DNA of 64,000 nucleotides, taken from positions 23,662,830-23,726,829 of the forward strand of contig OX457039.1 of the NCBI GenBank assembly GCA_949752735.1. The letters are read 5' to 3'. The notes beneath the pieces are model-generated. The model was not told the DNA's origin. It was given only the letters and a program-made list of their open reading frames with translations, and did no database searches. Positions 45,249-56,561 of this stretch are shown in pieces. Origin of the DNA: Lumbricus terrestris (Eukaryota; Annelida; Clitellata; Crassiclitellata; Lumbricidae). Position 1 is the stretch's first letter. Each line of letters begins with the position of its first letter. The position numbers and the translations under genes were made by a program.

Positions 45249-46670
45249 CAACGTTCCCTCTAAGCTGCGCGGCAGCGCGGCCGCGCACCTCATTTTATTC
45301 TCCCGCGCAGCAGTTTCAAATTTCCGCGCACACATTTTGATAGGAAGTGCATATAAACTAAAGTTTTGTTAAATTTGTTTAACTTGACGTAAGTCATTGA
45401 TTTGTGATCTCATCTTTTTCCACCGAGTGGTCAATATCTGTGTGCGCGGACGACCACCAAGCTGCCATCTAGCCATTCGACAGTCAATTATCCCCGGACG
45501 AATACCCCAACTAATGACCATAACCACACCCCCTCCAGAGCTTTGCAATGACTGGACGCAGACTGGAAGCACGCAGCCTATATATACGCTCCCACCTAGG
45601 TTGAATCTGAGGGGCGATCTAGTCACGGCTTTGAAGAGAATAATTAATGCCCAGAATCGAGCTGAGCGCTCCACTCATTGAGTCACAAACAGGAACATCT
45701 GTTAAGAGATTACTAATCACAAGGGATGCTCCAACCTCATCTTTAACTGTGTCAGTCATTAACTTGGACGTCTTGACGACTCCTGCTTTGACCCGAAACC
45801 AGAAGACCGGCTTGGCACCAACCAATTTAGAGGGGATGCTTGCTGATTCTTATCAGCTGCTTTGCCGTCATAGGCGGCTGCTCCGGCTGGTAAGTTAGTT
45901 CCAGCAGGTGGAGCCAAAGAACCCTCCAGTCATCCACTAGACCTATAGGTGAGTGGAAAACCCTAGGCATAGGACGATGCCATATATTGCAGGCCTGTCT
46001 GTCAAATGACAAACAGATCACCAGAGTTGGATTTCACTTTGGAAGTCAGTTTAATACAGGGTTATTTCTTAGTGAGTGAAATTTGTAAGCTATGTCGAAA
46101 CGTAAAGTGAATGAGAGTAGGCTTATATGAAACAGCTTTTTTCAAAGAAAAGGTATTGTTCTAATTTTAAAACTGATTGGCTTAGCGAGATGGTAAAGAC
46201 GGAGCTTCTAGCATCAGTAGAACACAACGAGACTTGGCCTGGCAGTCAATATCGACAGGATTAATTTTATCAACAATTATGGTCGTCGCTGAAAGACCGG
46301 AGGCAACGAAATTTTAGCGCTGAACATTATTTTGATGCTAGATTAAGAACTACATGGGTCCTCCATCATATTATAGTCTCAGGTAGGTCTAGTTCAGATT
46401 TTGCTTGTTATTATTGATCGTATCATTAATATTTTCGTTTGCGATAAGTATTAAAACCATATAGGCCTACGTGATTTCTGCGCAATAGGCTACATCATCT
46501 TTAATATAAAAATGGACATTATTACAGACGTGTAATTAGTGTAATTTGACCTATAGATTTTTCAAACACAAATTTAATGTTTCTGAAAATATGGTGCCCA
46601 CGCGGAAATTTGGGTTGCTCAAGCAACCGTCAGCTCCGCGCACACAGAAAAAATATTAGAGGGAACGTTG
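45249..46670. mobile_element. Non-autonomous hAT, CAACGTTCCCTCTAA ends
   Basis: An 8-bp TSD CTTCAGAC lies at 45241-45248 and 46671-46678. The 15-bp TIRs are CAACGTTCCCTCTAA and TTAGAGGGAACGTTG. The interior of 1.4 kb has no transposase. A related copy fills 1-570. It interrupts the right subterminal region of the mariner. Confidence 0.95.
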
Positions 46671-46890
46671 CTTCAGACTCTGTTCATAGAATTGGATGAA
46701 ATTTTCAGGACACATTGATAATTTTTCCTTCTTACATTCTCCGAAATTTTATAGAGTTTCGTTTAAAATTGACAAGTATATTGCCAAAACAAAAAGGGTA
46801 TCAGTTCAATTGGGACACCGTGTAGAACCTTATAATTCTCAACCCACAATATATCTCCAATCACTTTACTGCCGCAATTTTATCACATTA

Positions 46891-47855
46891 CTAGCTGTAC
46901 CCGGCCACGCGTTGCTGTGGCTGAAAAGACCGTGCAACTCTCCCTCCATACCTCCCCTGCCTCGCTCCCTCCCTCTGTCCCTCCCTACCGCCATTCCCTC
47001 CCACTCTCTCCTTCCCCCTCCCGTCCTTCCCCTCCCCCTCCCTTCTTCCCCTCCCTCCCCCTTCCTCTCCTCCCTCCCCCTCCTCCTCCCTCCCCCTCCC
47101 CATTCCCTCCCGCTCTCCCTTCCCCTCCCTCTCCCCTCCCCTCCCATCTCCCTCCCCGTCGCTCCCCTCCCCATCCCTCCCTCCCCCTCCGTCCCTCCCC
47201 TTCCTCCATCCATCTCCTCCCTCTTTCCATCTGTCCGCTCCCTCCCCTCCTTCCTCTCGCTCCCTCCCCCTCTCTTCCTTCCTCACTCCTCCCTTCCCGA
47301 CAGCTAAAACCCGTCCGCTAGAACGATTTGAAAGCAATCTTTCAAAGTTTTAACATTGGTGACCCAGTTAAAATGGGCGGAATCCATATATATCGACAGT
47401 TAATATATATCGACAGTTAAATATATGCGCTATATAAACATGCTGTCGACAGCGCACGTGAATGTTGCGACCTGTGACCCAGTTAAAATAAACATGCTCT
47501 GGACAGCGCGCGAATGTTGCGACCTCTTTCCCAGATTTGTGATTGGTGACCCAGTTAAAATCTTTGGACGGTTGAAATGAAAGTGGGTCGAATCCATATT
47601 ATATCTACAGCGCTATCGAGAGCGCATGCGCGAGATGGCGGACATCTGCGTGAGAGTTAAAATGTATAAACGTGTCAACTCGAGGAGTAAGTTGTGTTTT
47701 TTGGGTCTAAGAGATTTGTTTCTTTCCAGGATATCCTTTTACAAACACGATCGTGTTCGAACGGAGCATTTTGCGAAAAATTTCAAAAGAATCGGTGATG
47801 AAGTTTCCGAGATAACCCATTAGGACCAAACTTTTTACATTTTTATTTATATAGA
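46891..47855 (-). mobile_element. Helitron H3, complete, polypyrimidine subfamily
   Basis: On the minus strand it starts TCTATATAAATAAAAATG and ends GCCGGGTACAGCTAG, between A (46890) and T (47856). The 3' hairpin has stem GCCAC/GTGGC about 11 nt from CTAG. A 370-bp CCCTCC block lies at 46935-47300 (G-rich on the Helitron sense strand), followed by repeats of GTGACCCAGTTAAAAT and GAATGTTGCGACCT. No Rep/helicase is present. Confidence 0.9.
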
Positions 47856-47884
47856 TTATTACTAATCATTATTAGGGCAATTTA

Positions 47885-48803
47885 GGGGTCATTGGCACTC
47901 ATTGCATAATTATGTAACGCCAAATATGACCGTTTTTGACCCACCCACCTTGTAACGCTTCGTAACGCTTCCCTTGACCCACCCACCCACTCGCCCCAAC
48001 GTTGCGTAACGCTATTTGCAGAAAAATCAGTGAAGTTTTAGGCCTACCAAGCCTATGCGAAATCGTATTTATAATTCATATTTTCATAGCGAATGTAATG
48101 TAGTACGTGAATTATAATTGCACAGTAGACTATAGGCTTAATATATACAGATTGTTTTATTTATAATAAATTACAGTCATGCTTATCTTAAATTTTACGT
48201 CAAGAATAAAATTTTACGCACTGCTAAAAAGTTTCATGGGTTAAATTGCTCATTAATAATTAATTAAAATTAAGATGAACTAATTATTTGCTGAGTCTGG
48301 GCACTTCGATAGATCTAATTATTAATAGTAATATTGGTGAGTTCTGTTGATCATCAGTTTTAAATGTTTGAGATTCGTGTCCATGCACGAAGTAAAATAT
48401 GCTTCAAAGTGGTTCTTCGATGTCAGGAATCCATGGAGAATTGTTGTTCCGTTGGTAAAACTATCACAAATCCAAACAATTCGAACAGCGGTTTCCGGTG
48501 TGCACAAACGGGAAGACAGATATGTTGGCATGGCATGCAACTGGTGTCTGCTGCCGAATCTTCTTTAGATAATTATGTGGACCTACTTCAGTTAAGTTTT
48601 AAATCAATGTCATGAAGTTTAAACTTCAATCACATCATGTCTGAAGTGTAATTTGATGGTAATTTAATACTCATTGATAAATTTTTTCAAGGCATTACGT
48701 AACGTTCAGCTTCCCCCACCCACCAACCCACGTAACATTTCGTAACGTTTTCAATTACCCCACCCACCCACCCTCGAGCGTTACGTAATTATGCAATGGC
48801 CCC
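47885..48803. mobile_element. DNA element with GGGGTCATTGC ends, copy 2, intact
   Basis: TTA flanks it on both sides (47882-47884, 48804-48806). The left end is GGGGTCATTG then CATTGCATAATTATGTAACGCC; the right end inverted is GGGGCCATTGCATAATTACGTAACG. The subterminal zones are rich in CCCACCCACC and GTAACG words. Its interior aligns with copy 1 at 32680-36267. It is non-coding; the Harbinger-type TSD length is the only clue to class. Confidence 0.85.
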
Positions 48804-48949
48804 TTATTACTTCTGTGTATTATTTTACATTTCTGACCTGTAACCTGGTGCGGTTTGTCACCTGGATTTGTCATACTTTGAATTAAACGAATATCATCAT
48901 AATTAAAATCAATGAACACACAAACACACACACAGATTACAGAGAGATT

Positions 48950-49620
48950 TCTCTTCTTTACATTCCATTCAAATGTTCGAGACCTTGGCATAGTCCTGGA
49001 CAGCACCCTTATCTTTTCTGAACACATTGCCAATCTAACCTGATCTTCCTATTTTAATTTGAGGCGGTTTAGAGCTCTATTTACCTAAATTGTTCATGCC
49101 TTCATCTGTGTCCGGATTGACAATAGCTATTGTAACTCCCTATTGGTTGGCCTTCCAAAAGTTGGTCTCTCCCCCTTCAGTCTGTTCTAAATGCTTTGGC
49201 CAGACTAATAGCCCGACTTCCTTGCTCATCCCACATATCTGCTTTTATATTTTACCACCTTCATTGGCTTCCCCTTGTTTCTCGGATTCAACTTAACCCT
49301 TTGAACACTGAGCTCCTGTAACTCTATGGATAACGGGCCGGAAAACCGGCCCGTCGGGTTCAAAGGGTTAAGATTCTGACACTAATTTAGGTATGTCTTA
49401 TACTGGCCGAGCTCCCAAGTTTCTATGTGACCTCATCCGCCTACCAACCTCGGCCATCTTCTCTTTGCCCGCTCTGCTGTTTTGACTGGCATGATCTCCT
49501 CGTTCAATGATAAAGGATCACCATGGTTAAAAACGAGCCTTTGCTCTCATTGACCCTGCACTGTGGAACCGAACACACTGGAAGTACACTGTGAGAGGTG
49601 CTAGATAAATAAATTTGTAG
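48950..49620 (+). pseudogene. L2/CR1-type LINE fragment, heavily decayed
   Basis: Pieces in different frames: NVRDLGIVLDSTLIFSEHIA near 48970-49035, YCNSLLVGLPKVGLS near 49128-49180, and a C-terminal WLKTSLCSH-like piece near 49520. This is the same protein order as at 51344-52231. A 71-bp TTAA-flanked MITE interrupts it. Ends with an ATACAATACA tail near 49620-49632. Confidence 0.8.
49297..49367. mobile_element. 71-bp piggyBac-type MITE
   Basis: TTAA lies on both sides (49293-49296, 49368-49371). The ends are CCCTTTGAAC and GTTCAAAGGG, and the centre is GGGCCGGAAAACCGGCCC, so the whole forms a hairpin. CCC ends plus a TTAA TSD are the piggyBac signature. Confidence 0.85.
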
Positions 49621-49632
49621 ATACAATACAAT

Positions 49633-50084
49633 ACACACCAAGTGGACATAGTCATGAGGTGAACAAAGACAAAGATTACAAGTGCACTCTGGAAACTGTG
49701 CTTCATGTCATGTCATGTCATAACGCCGACGTCGCTTTGCGACTGTTGGCTGCATGAGTGGACCAATGTACACCAGCAAGATCTGTCCTTTACGGTCCTC
49801 AATAGCGCCGCTCCCGATAGACCGGTCCACAACGTGATGTTATCGAGCCAGCAGATTCTAGGTCTACCGCGGGTACGAACACCTTCCACCAATCCTGTCA
49901 TGACACTATTTTCAATATTTTTTCAAGATTAAAAGTATTTCTTATAAAATAGGAGGTCACATCTCTTTTGATACAGTGTTTGTGAAATCACAAAATATTC
50001 TGGGTTTTTTTATTCAATATTTTATTCATTTCAGATTTTACTGTTATAGGAGTTAAATTTTGCATTGCTTGATTTTGCTTGCAG
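49633..50084 (+). other. 3' end of carrier intron
   Basis: No gene. It contains a decayed non-LTR tail segment around 49700-49900 (no clear frame) and ends with the T-rich tract and TTGCTTGCAG acceptor for the last SLC25A35 exon. Confidence 0.5.
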
Positions 50085-50408
50085 ATGTTTTCCAAAGATA
50101 GCTGGCTTAATTCTGTGGCAGCAAGTGTTGTCAGTGGAGCAGTTACTGTCTTTTTTATGACACCATTTGATGTTGTCTCTACACGCATCTACAATCAAGG
50201 CACTGATGCAAGTGGGAGAGGCTTATTGTACAAAAATGTGCTAGACTGCTTTTTGAAAACTTTACAAAAGGAGGGCATCTGGGGCTTCTACAAAGGCTGG
50301 GGTGCCTCAATGTTTCGTCTTGGCCCTCACACAGTACTCAGCCTTGTTTTTTGGAGTCAGCTTCAGATAGGTTATGGGAAGCTACAAAAGACTCTGGAAA
50401 GCATATGA
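50085..50408 (+). CDS. SLC25A35: SLC25A35-like mitochondrial carrier, last coding exon
   Basis: After the acceptor AG at 50083-50084 the frame continues in phase 0 from the 32360-32578 exon and ends at TGA 50406-50408, 107 codons. It has transmembrane helix 5 ([16 protein letters not shown]), the third carrier signature TPFDVVSTR (P27, D29, R34 of the exon), the SLC25A34/35-typical [18 protein letters not shown], then [19 protein letters not shown] (matrix helix and helix 6). Identity to the known family is clear along its length. The substrate of SLC25A35 is not firmly established. The two exons lie 17.5 kb apart, and correct splicing over that intron is inferred. Confidence 0.93.
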   Translation: MFSKDSWLNSVAASVVSGAVTVFFMTPFDVVSTRIYNQGTDASGRGLLYKNVLDCFLKTLQKEGIWGFYKGWGASMFRLGPHTVLSLVFWSQLQIGYGKLQKTLESI

Positions 50409-50428
50409 TTATAATAATGTAACTACTG

Positions 50429-50434
50429 AATAAA
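50429..50434 (+). promoter_or_regulatory. Polyadenylation signal for SLC25A35
   Basis: AATAAA lies 20 bases after the stop codon, in TACTGAATAAACAG. It is the first such hexamer downstream. Confidence 0.6.
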
Positions 50435-50718
50435 CAGAAGTAATTAAATCAATTTCAGATAGCATATAGAATTTAGCATGCTGCAAATATTTGTAGGGAT
50501 AATTATAAATATACATGTAGACCTTTCATTTTTAACACTGCATTTGGTATTAAACACCTTGTCTAGGGAATGTAATCCTGGAATCCTGATTCCTGTGATC
50601 CCAGTAATCCCGAAACATTTTTGGGGATTAAAAATTCGGATTTTTCTTATTGAAATGACTTGACCCCCTGTGTAATTCTTCCTTGTCAATAGACACCAAT
50701 GCAACTGATAACAACAGA

Positions 50719-51197
50719 TCTATATAAATAAAGAGAAGATTCTGTGTGTCTGTCTGTATGTTCAGGATGCATTTCGACAGTTTTGCATCTTTTCACTCCA
50801 AACTTTCACTACTGTGTCCGTCTCTGCATGGGACACCCAGTGGAGGGGTTTGCGAATTTTTTCCACCATGGGAGCCAGGGTGGGGGACCAAAAAACCCAT
50901 TTTTTTCTACTTTTTCAGACGTTTTCATGCATATAGCCCAAATTCCATGGGTGGCATACCAGTGGAGGTCGGAATGTGGTGGGGTGGGGTGGGGGGTGGA
51001 TGTTGGGAGGAAAATTTCCCGAAAACACAAATTTTACGGGTGGCGTACCGGTCGAAGGCGAAGTGGGGTTGGGGGTGGGAAAAAGGTGGGTGGGCAGTAG
51101 GAGTGCAGATGTAGTAAGTGGAGGTAGGGAAGTAGGAGATTAGCCGGGAGCGGGGCAAATCCTAAATTTCTCGGGCAACGCTGGGTACCCCAGCTAG
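50719..51197 (+). mobile_element. Helitron H2, complete, short G-rich copy
   Basis: TCTATATAAATAAAGAG after A; CCCCAGCTAG before T. It is the same subfamily as Helitron H1, with only two copies of the internal GGTGGCGTACCGGT-type module and 479 bp in all. The 3' hairpin region is CGGGCAACGCTGGG. Confidence 0.9.
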
Positions 51198-51198
51198 T

Positions 51199-52240
51199 GT
51201 ACGATATAAGGTTAGGGTTGACTTAGGTGTCCTGCAAGGGTCAGTCTTAGGTCTCCTTTTATATATTCTTTTCACCGCAGACCTCTGTCCTCTATAAACA
51301 CCAGGCCAAGGGTCATCTTTACGCTGATGATGTCCAAGCTCTTGTGCATGGCTCACTTTCTGAGCAGATCTCTCTGGCAGAAAGGATGAGCTCTCTATTG
51401 CAAGATCTCCACATTTGGATGTCAGCAAACAAACTTAGCCTTAATCCTTCCAAGACCCAATTGATTTGGTTTGGAACCAAGCAGCAATTACATAAGCTTG
51501 ATCTTCAATTACTAGCCACATTATTTCCTGACTTTACTTTTTCTTCTAGTGTTCGTGATCTGGGTGTCACACTTGACAGTGCTCTGACATTTACTGAACA
51601 CCTGTCACTCTTGACCCGTTCCTGTTACTACCACTTGAGACGACTTAGGGCAATTCGAAGATCTGTGTCCTCCAAAGTGTTTATGACTATGGTACATGCC
51701 TTTATCTGCTCACGGATTGACTACTGTAACTCCCTACTAATTGGGCTTCCTAAGGTTCGCTTGTCATCTGTGCAATCTGTCCTAAATTCTGCTGCTAGAC
51801 TTATTGCACGACTTCCTCAATACTCGCACATCTCTACATACATGACTCCTGACCTTCACTGGCTTCCGATCTTTGTCCGATTCAAATACAAGGTCTTGGT
51901 CCTAGTTACTAAGTCCCTGCAGGGCTTAGCGCCTAAATACCTGTGGGATTTAATGTGTAAGCCTTTTTCTGCAAGATCTTCATGCCCTCTTCGTTCTGCT
52001 GACCGATTTGATCTATTTGTACCCAGATCACAAACCTCATTGACCCAACATCGGGCTTTTGCTATTGTTGGTCCTTTAATTTGGAATCATCTTCCTTCTG
52101 AAATTCGTGGCAGGATTCTTGTAGGAAATTCACCTGCATCTTTTCGCTGCTTGAAGACTTTTCTTTTTCATTTGATGATACATAACCTCCATAAACAGAT
52201 GCAGAAACAGATGTCATCTCATGGACGATGAAATGACGAT
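51199..52240 (+). pseudogene. L2/CR1-type LINE, RT C-terminal half, long open frame
   Basis: The first 140 bp hold a broken motif B region (VLQGSVLGLLLYILF). The frame 51323-52231 is then open for about 300 codons: HLYADDVQALVHGS (motif C, YADD), VRDLGVTLDSALTFTEHLS, SRIDYCNSLLIGLPKVRLSS, LHWLPIFVRFKYKVLVL, IWNHLPSEIR. It is 5'-truncated, begins directly after the Helitron and has no endonuclease. The frame is well kept but a frameshift before it makes it non-functional. Confidence 0.88.
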
Positions 52241-52252
52241 GAAATGACAATT

Positions 52253-52632
52253 AAAAGAAAATGGAACATGGATTTTGACGACCCTACCAGAGAACAAAAC
52301 TGTTGTGGGAGCAAATGGATATATATAATCAAGAAAATGAAGAAGGTAACACTACTCGTTACAAAGCATGTCTAGTCGCTCAAGGGTATTCACAGAAATT
52401 TGGAGATGACTATGACGAAGTTTTTGCACCAGTGGCAAAGCCAAATACTGTACGAACTGTCATAACTATAGCTGGACTTAAAGGCATGACAGTGAAACAC
52501 TACGATGTTGAAACGGCACATCTCAATGGAGACTTGTCACATGAAGTGTACATGAAACAACCTGAAGGATATGTTTACAGTTGTTTCCTTATCGTTAAGG
52601 AGGGTGTTAAAATTAATATAACGATTGTGTAG
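52253..52632 (+). pseudogene. Ty1/Copia-type Pol fragment (RT N-terminal part)
   Basis: One frame gives TLPENKTVVGSKWIYIIK (52275-52325). After a frameshift another gives RYKACLVAQGYSQKFGDDYD, EVFAPVAKPNTVRT and HYDVETAHLNGDLSHEVYMK, all standard RVT_2 motifs, with the first RT Asp in the DVETAHLNG motif (usual DVxTAFLNG). It stops before the YVDD motif. There are no LTRs nearby. It is a short relic, possibly a processed piece. Confidence 0.88.
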
Positions 52633-52639
52633 AAATGGC

Positions 52640-53449
52640 TTGATCGCTAGGGGCCGATTAATGGCACAAGTAGTCGCTAGAGGTCGTTTTGGATTACTCT
52701 TGTGTAGCCTATAGCCCTATATACTTTCCTTGATAAATGGCGGACAAGTCGCGTCACATGTCTGTGACAAAGTTCTTTTAAGTTAATAATCTCGTTATTG
52801 AATTACAAAAACTAATATTTTCCTATCGTTGATTTTTCTATCAATTTTGTCCTACCGACGTGAATAACAACAATTTCCCCTCGTCTTTATAGGTCTACTT
52901 AACTGCAATGACCGGAATTGTAATTTAAGATGTGATTACGCCTATCATTTAATTCTTTATGTAGGCTGCACATGTGCGGTGTGTCACTTTTTTTGCATTA
53001 GGCTAATCGTCTTCGTTTGTCCTCTGCCCGGAGGCAGGTTCGTATCAATCGTTTGTCCAACGACGTGACTCATTTCTTTGTGCCTCTCTCCTCAGTCTCC
53101 TGTTGCCTTCTCTTGTCATCCTCCAGTCCAGTAGCATGGTTCTCGAAGGATTTCGCTTGATGACGACATAGGGGCATTATTCCCTCTGCCGAACACGACT
53201 CTTTCCAGTGGATGGATTGAGATCATTGAGTCGTTCACGTTGTTGTCATTTTACATATTTCTGACAGATTTTTAGAGAGTTTTTCTCTATAAAAACACCG
53301 GGAGGAAGGCATTAACCGAATATATAGACCTATAAATTGACCAAGTCAAGTAGTTTTTTTATTGCAACTAATTTCACACAAAATATCGTAACAGACTGAC
53401 GAGACTACACGGACTACTGACTACTAGACTACTAGAGACTACTGACTGG
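52640..53449. other. Intergenic DNA with a dispersed repeat
   Basis: No gene. Positions about 53012-53105 (GGCAGGTTCGTATCAATCG, TGTCCAACGACG, TTTGTGCCTCTCTC) recur at about 60585-60683, so this is a dispersed repeat of unknown class. Confidence 0.5.
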
Positions 53450-55257
53450 TAGTGTTGTTTTAATATTGCCCCAATTTTAGTTTTAGTTTTGATTGTTAGT
53501 CTTAATTTGAGTTTTAGTTTTAGTTTTAATTGTTGCTGAATATTAGTTTTCGTTTTCGTTTTTATGTATCAATTTTAGTTTTAGTTTTAGTTTTCGTATG
53601 CCAATTTTAGTTTTTGTTTTAATAATCTGGGGCTACACACTTGTTAGCAGTGAATACCATTTCGTTTCTTGATACAAGTCAATACGAAGATGTGCTGAAC
53701 ATAAAACGTGATCATTATGTGAAATGTTATTTGCTGCCCAATTGATAAATACCTCAGCATTACAGTTCATAACTTTTTTTGGAATTAATATAACATTTTA
53801 TGACAACGATATATGCAGTTGCTCACCACAGGAAGGTCAAAATTACGTATCAACCCTGATCATACATGTAAATCATTATAGTGTCCCTCAGTGATATTTT
53901 AGTTCTTATATTAATTCTACTTCTAGTTCTTATTCACTTCTGTTGACGTGATTTTACTTCCACTTCTGGTTCTCAAATAATTTCACTTCTGGTTCTTATT
54001 CACTTCTGCCTGAAGCAATTTTACTTCTACATCTAGTTCTCAAATAATTTTGCTTCTTCCAGTTACAGTTTTTATATAGTTTTAACTACCCGTGCACTCA
54101 TCAGTTTTTATCACTCTTTGATATCCCAGGTAACGGGCCGAGGGAATTATTGTTTCTGCTATGCATGTGGAGTCCATAGAATAATGATAGCATCACTGGC
54201 GTGAAGAACAGGTACAATGTAGGATGCAGGGTAGATGCCCGCTATCATCCCAAAGACCACTCAGTCTATCATGCGCTAGAACGTTTGATAACACTAGTCT
54301 GGATATAATTATGAATGCAAAGAACTAAACATCCCAAAATGGAATATTGTAATGTGAAGTGAATGAATGAGAATAATATGATATTGTGCGACTATTCACG
54401 CAGTTCTAGCAGGATTTTGGACAATTAAATAAAGGTCACAGGCAAAGCATATCAATGAGAATATTTTATGACTGTAAAATCTAAGACTTACTCTTACCTC
54501 GGGTCAAACAAAGTGGTCCGTTTCCTTGTTTGGCCTCAAAATATATTGCTACAGAAATTCTCCTAGACTAATAAATTTCACCCTGGATATATCAGATCCT
54601 GGCCAGGGACTTCTCTTGGTTTCTCCTCGAAGGGCAATCCTAGGCTGGGTAAGCTATAGGCTCTTATCTACACCAGAGACGACTATTATAATACTTTTCA
54701 TAGCCAGCCACAGCAAGACAGAGTCTTCCTTCCAGCGGACAGCCTTTGTTCACTCTCACGTGCCTCACCATTGTTTCTCCCTATTCCCTGGCCAATCATA
54801 TCTTACCTAACTCCACTGGTCACCCTGCCTGTCGGCCCCGCAAGGCTTCCTCAGACAATCACTGTCCTGCATTACTCTGATTTGCATATTAATAGCCCCT
54901 AATCCCCAAACCGGTTTGGACAGGTTTAGAGCCATAATTATGACCCCGGGTATACAGGTAAAACGACCCACTTGTGAGTAATCTCCTGCCTCACAATACT
55001 AAAATACGCCATTTGCACAATACGCACAAATAAGGAAAGTAAAGTGAAATTACGAGCAAATTATTTAGTTTTCGTTTGGCCAAATATCGTTTAGTTTTCG
55101 TTTGATCAATTTTCGTTTACTTTTAGTTTTGATTGCTGCATATTTCGTTTTAGTTTTAGTTTTTGTTGTCAGCGTATTTTAGTTTTAGTGTTCGTTTTCG
55201 TTAACGAAAACGTTTCATTTTCGTTAATTACCGTTTTCGTTAACGAAAACAACACTA
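53450..55257. mobile_element. Non-autonomous hAT with TTTAGTTTT subterminal arrays
   Basis: An 8-bp TSD CTGACTGG lies at 53442-53449 and 55258-55265. The TIRs are TAGTGTTGTTTT and AAAACAACACTA. Many TTTTAGTTTTAG words lie within 150-200 bp of both ends in the same orientation. The 1.4 kb interior has no transposase. Confidence 0.95.
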
Positions 55258-55265
55258 CTGACTGG

Positions 55266-56331
55266 CTTCAAGGGGGAAATGGGGAGCAAAAAAGATCGAA
55301 ATCCTGCGGGGGAACTCTCACAGAACAAGATTACCAAGTAAATCGAAAGATGGAACAAAAAAGCACAATGGAAAACAAAATGGTCACAGTAAAAACTTTA
55401 TGAGCAGATAAAGTTCGTAAAACAGAAATGACTTTGGAAGCATTATATAATTATCGTATATCGTATTAATTTTTAGAACTTAAAACGATCTTAACTAATA
55501 ACTTAACTAAATGCGGTAGGCCTACTGCATTTAGAATGAGTAGTCTAATGCTGCAAATATAAGTAGGCTATAAAGCATCGAAGTTGTGACGTATAACCCT
55601 TCAAGCGACCATGTAAAAAAGGACGTTGCCTTTTTTAAATATGTGCATATTGCATGTATTAATTATTGGTACAAATTCATTGGTGTGGATTAGAACAGAC
55701 CGATGCGCAGCATACGCTGTGGCGTTTCTTGTGTACTGAGTGTGAAAGTCGGAGCCACACTGAAGATAGCCTAGTTGCTGAATATTTGAAGGAGTAGGCT
55801 AATCCATCTCTAAGGCGATAGGCCTAAATGAATTAACCAATTTGGAGGTCTGAGGGTTGATGTGAAGAAGCTTATATTTATGGTCATAAGGGCGAGTAGG
55901 CCTATGTTCCCCGCACCCCTACGAATGCCCGCAGTGATACAATGATACTTGTCACAATGCTATCAAAGATATGATACACAGCTCCGTTTCAAAATCAGGT
56001 AGGCCTATTCCATCCATTAAAGAACCACCAGGACTACTACGCACTGATGGTAGAAGACCAGACGGCCTGTGATTCCGTGACGTGCGGGTCGTTACCTTGT
56101 TTGGGATGCGACAGTCCTAGATATCGTTGCATCATCATACATCCAGACCACGGCACCGAAGGCAGGCGCTGCAACAGAGATCGTCACGGAAAAGAACAAA
56201 ATGCAAAATGCAATAGGCCTAATTATGTTACAAATTTTCGACGTGCAGTAGGCAATTTAGCAACGTTCAATCTGCTTATCTACAAATTTTATGTAAGCTT
56301 AAGCGTAGCAGTATAGCCAATTTCACGCGGC
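55266..56331. other. Intergenic DNA between the convergent genes
   Basis: AT-rich, with several TAGGCCTA words (about 55505, 55825, 55900, 56000, 56213). No convincing gene or element was seen. Confidence 0.45.
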
Positions 56332-56337
56332 TTTATT
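56332..56337 (-). promoter_or_regulatory. Candidate polyadenylation signal for the innexin
   Basis: AATAAA on the minus strand (TTTATT on +), about 225 bases after the innexin stop codon. Confidence 0.45.
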
Positions 56338-56561
56338 TCTGCTGCGGATTAATATTCTCTCCCGGTTACATTATTTGAGAAAATAGTGTCCGGGGAGGAT
56401 TATTTTTTAAACAGATCCGCCGTTTGATGATCTGTTTCAAAATAGAGTCTCCGGTTAAGGGAGACTGTCATGCGACACCGACAGAGACTGCTCCTATAAA
56501 AGATGTCGCTGTAGACTGTAGATTGATAATTTGGTTTTTGTCGAGACTCGGCAAGAATGCG

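Larger units (their letters stand above)
43577..46822. mobile_element. Mariner element with two nested insertions
   Basis: The ends CACGGTGTCC and GGACACCGTG are flanked by TA (43575-43576, 46823-46824). The inverted subterminal sequence matches for more than 200 bp (GAACT, TTTGTTTTGGCAATATACTT, TCAATGTGTCCTGA, AATTTGGGCAAAGAAAATTT). A foldback element (43782-44581) interrupts the left side and a hAT (45249-46670) the right. Transposase remnants lie at 44755-45146. Confidence 0.9.

Noticed and set aside
46866..47337. Arg/Gly-rich and Pro/Ser-rich ORFs
   Set aside because: They come from a CCCTCC polypyrimidine tract in Helitron H3; the same applies at 15136-15465, 25233-25586, 27273-27668 and 42599-43027.
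56047..56316. Cys-containing 89-codon ORF between the convergent genes
   Set aside because: No recognisable family, no splice or start context, and ends in AT-rich DNA.
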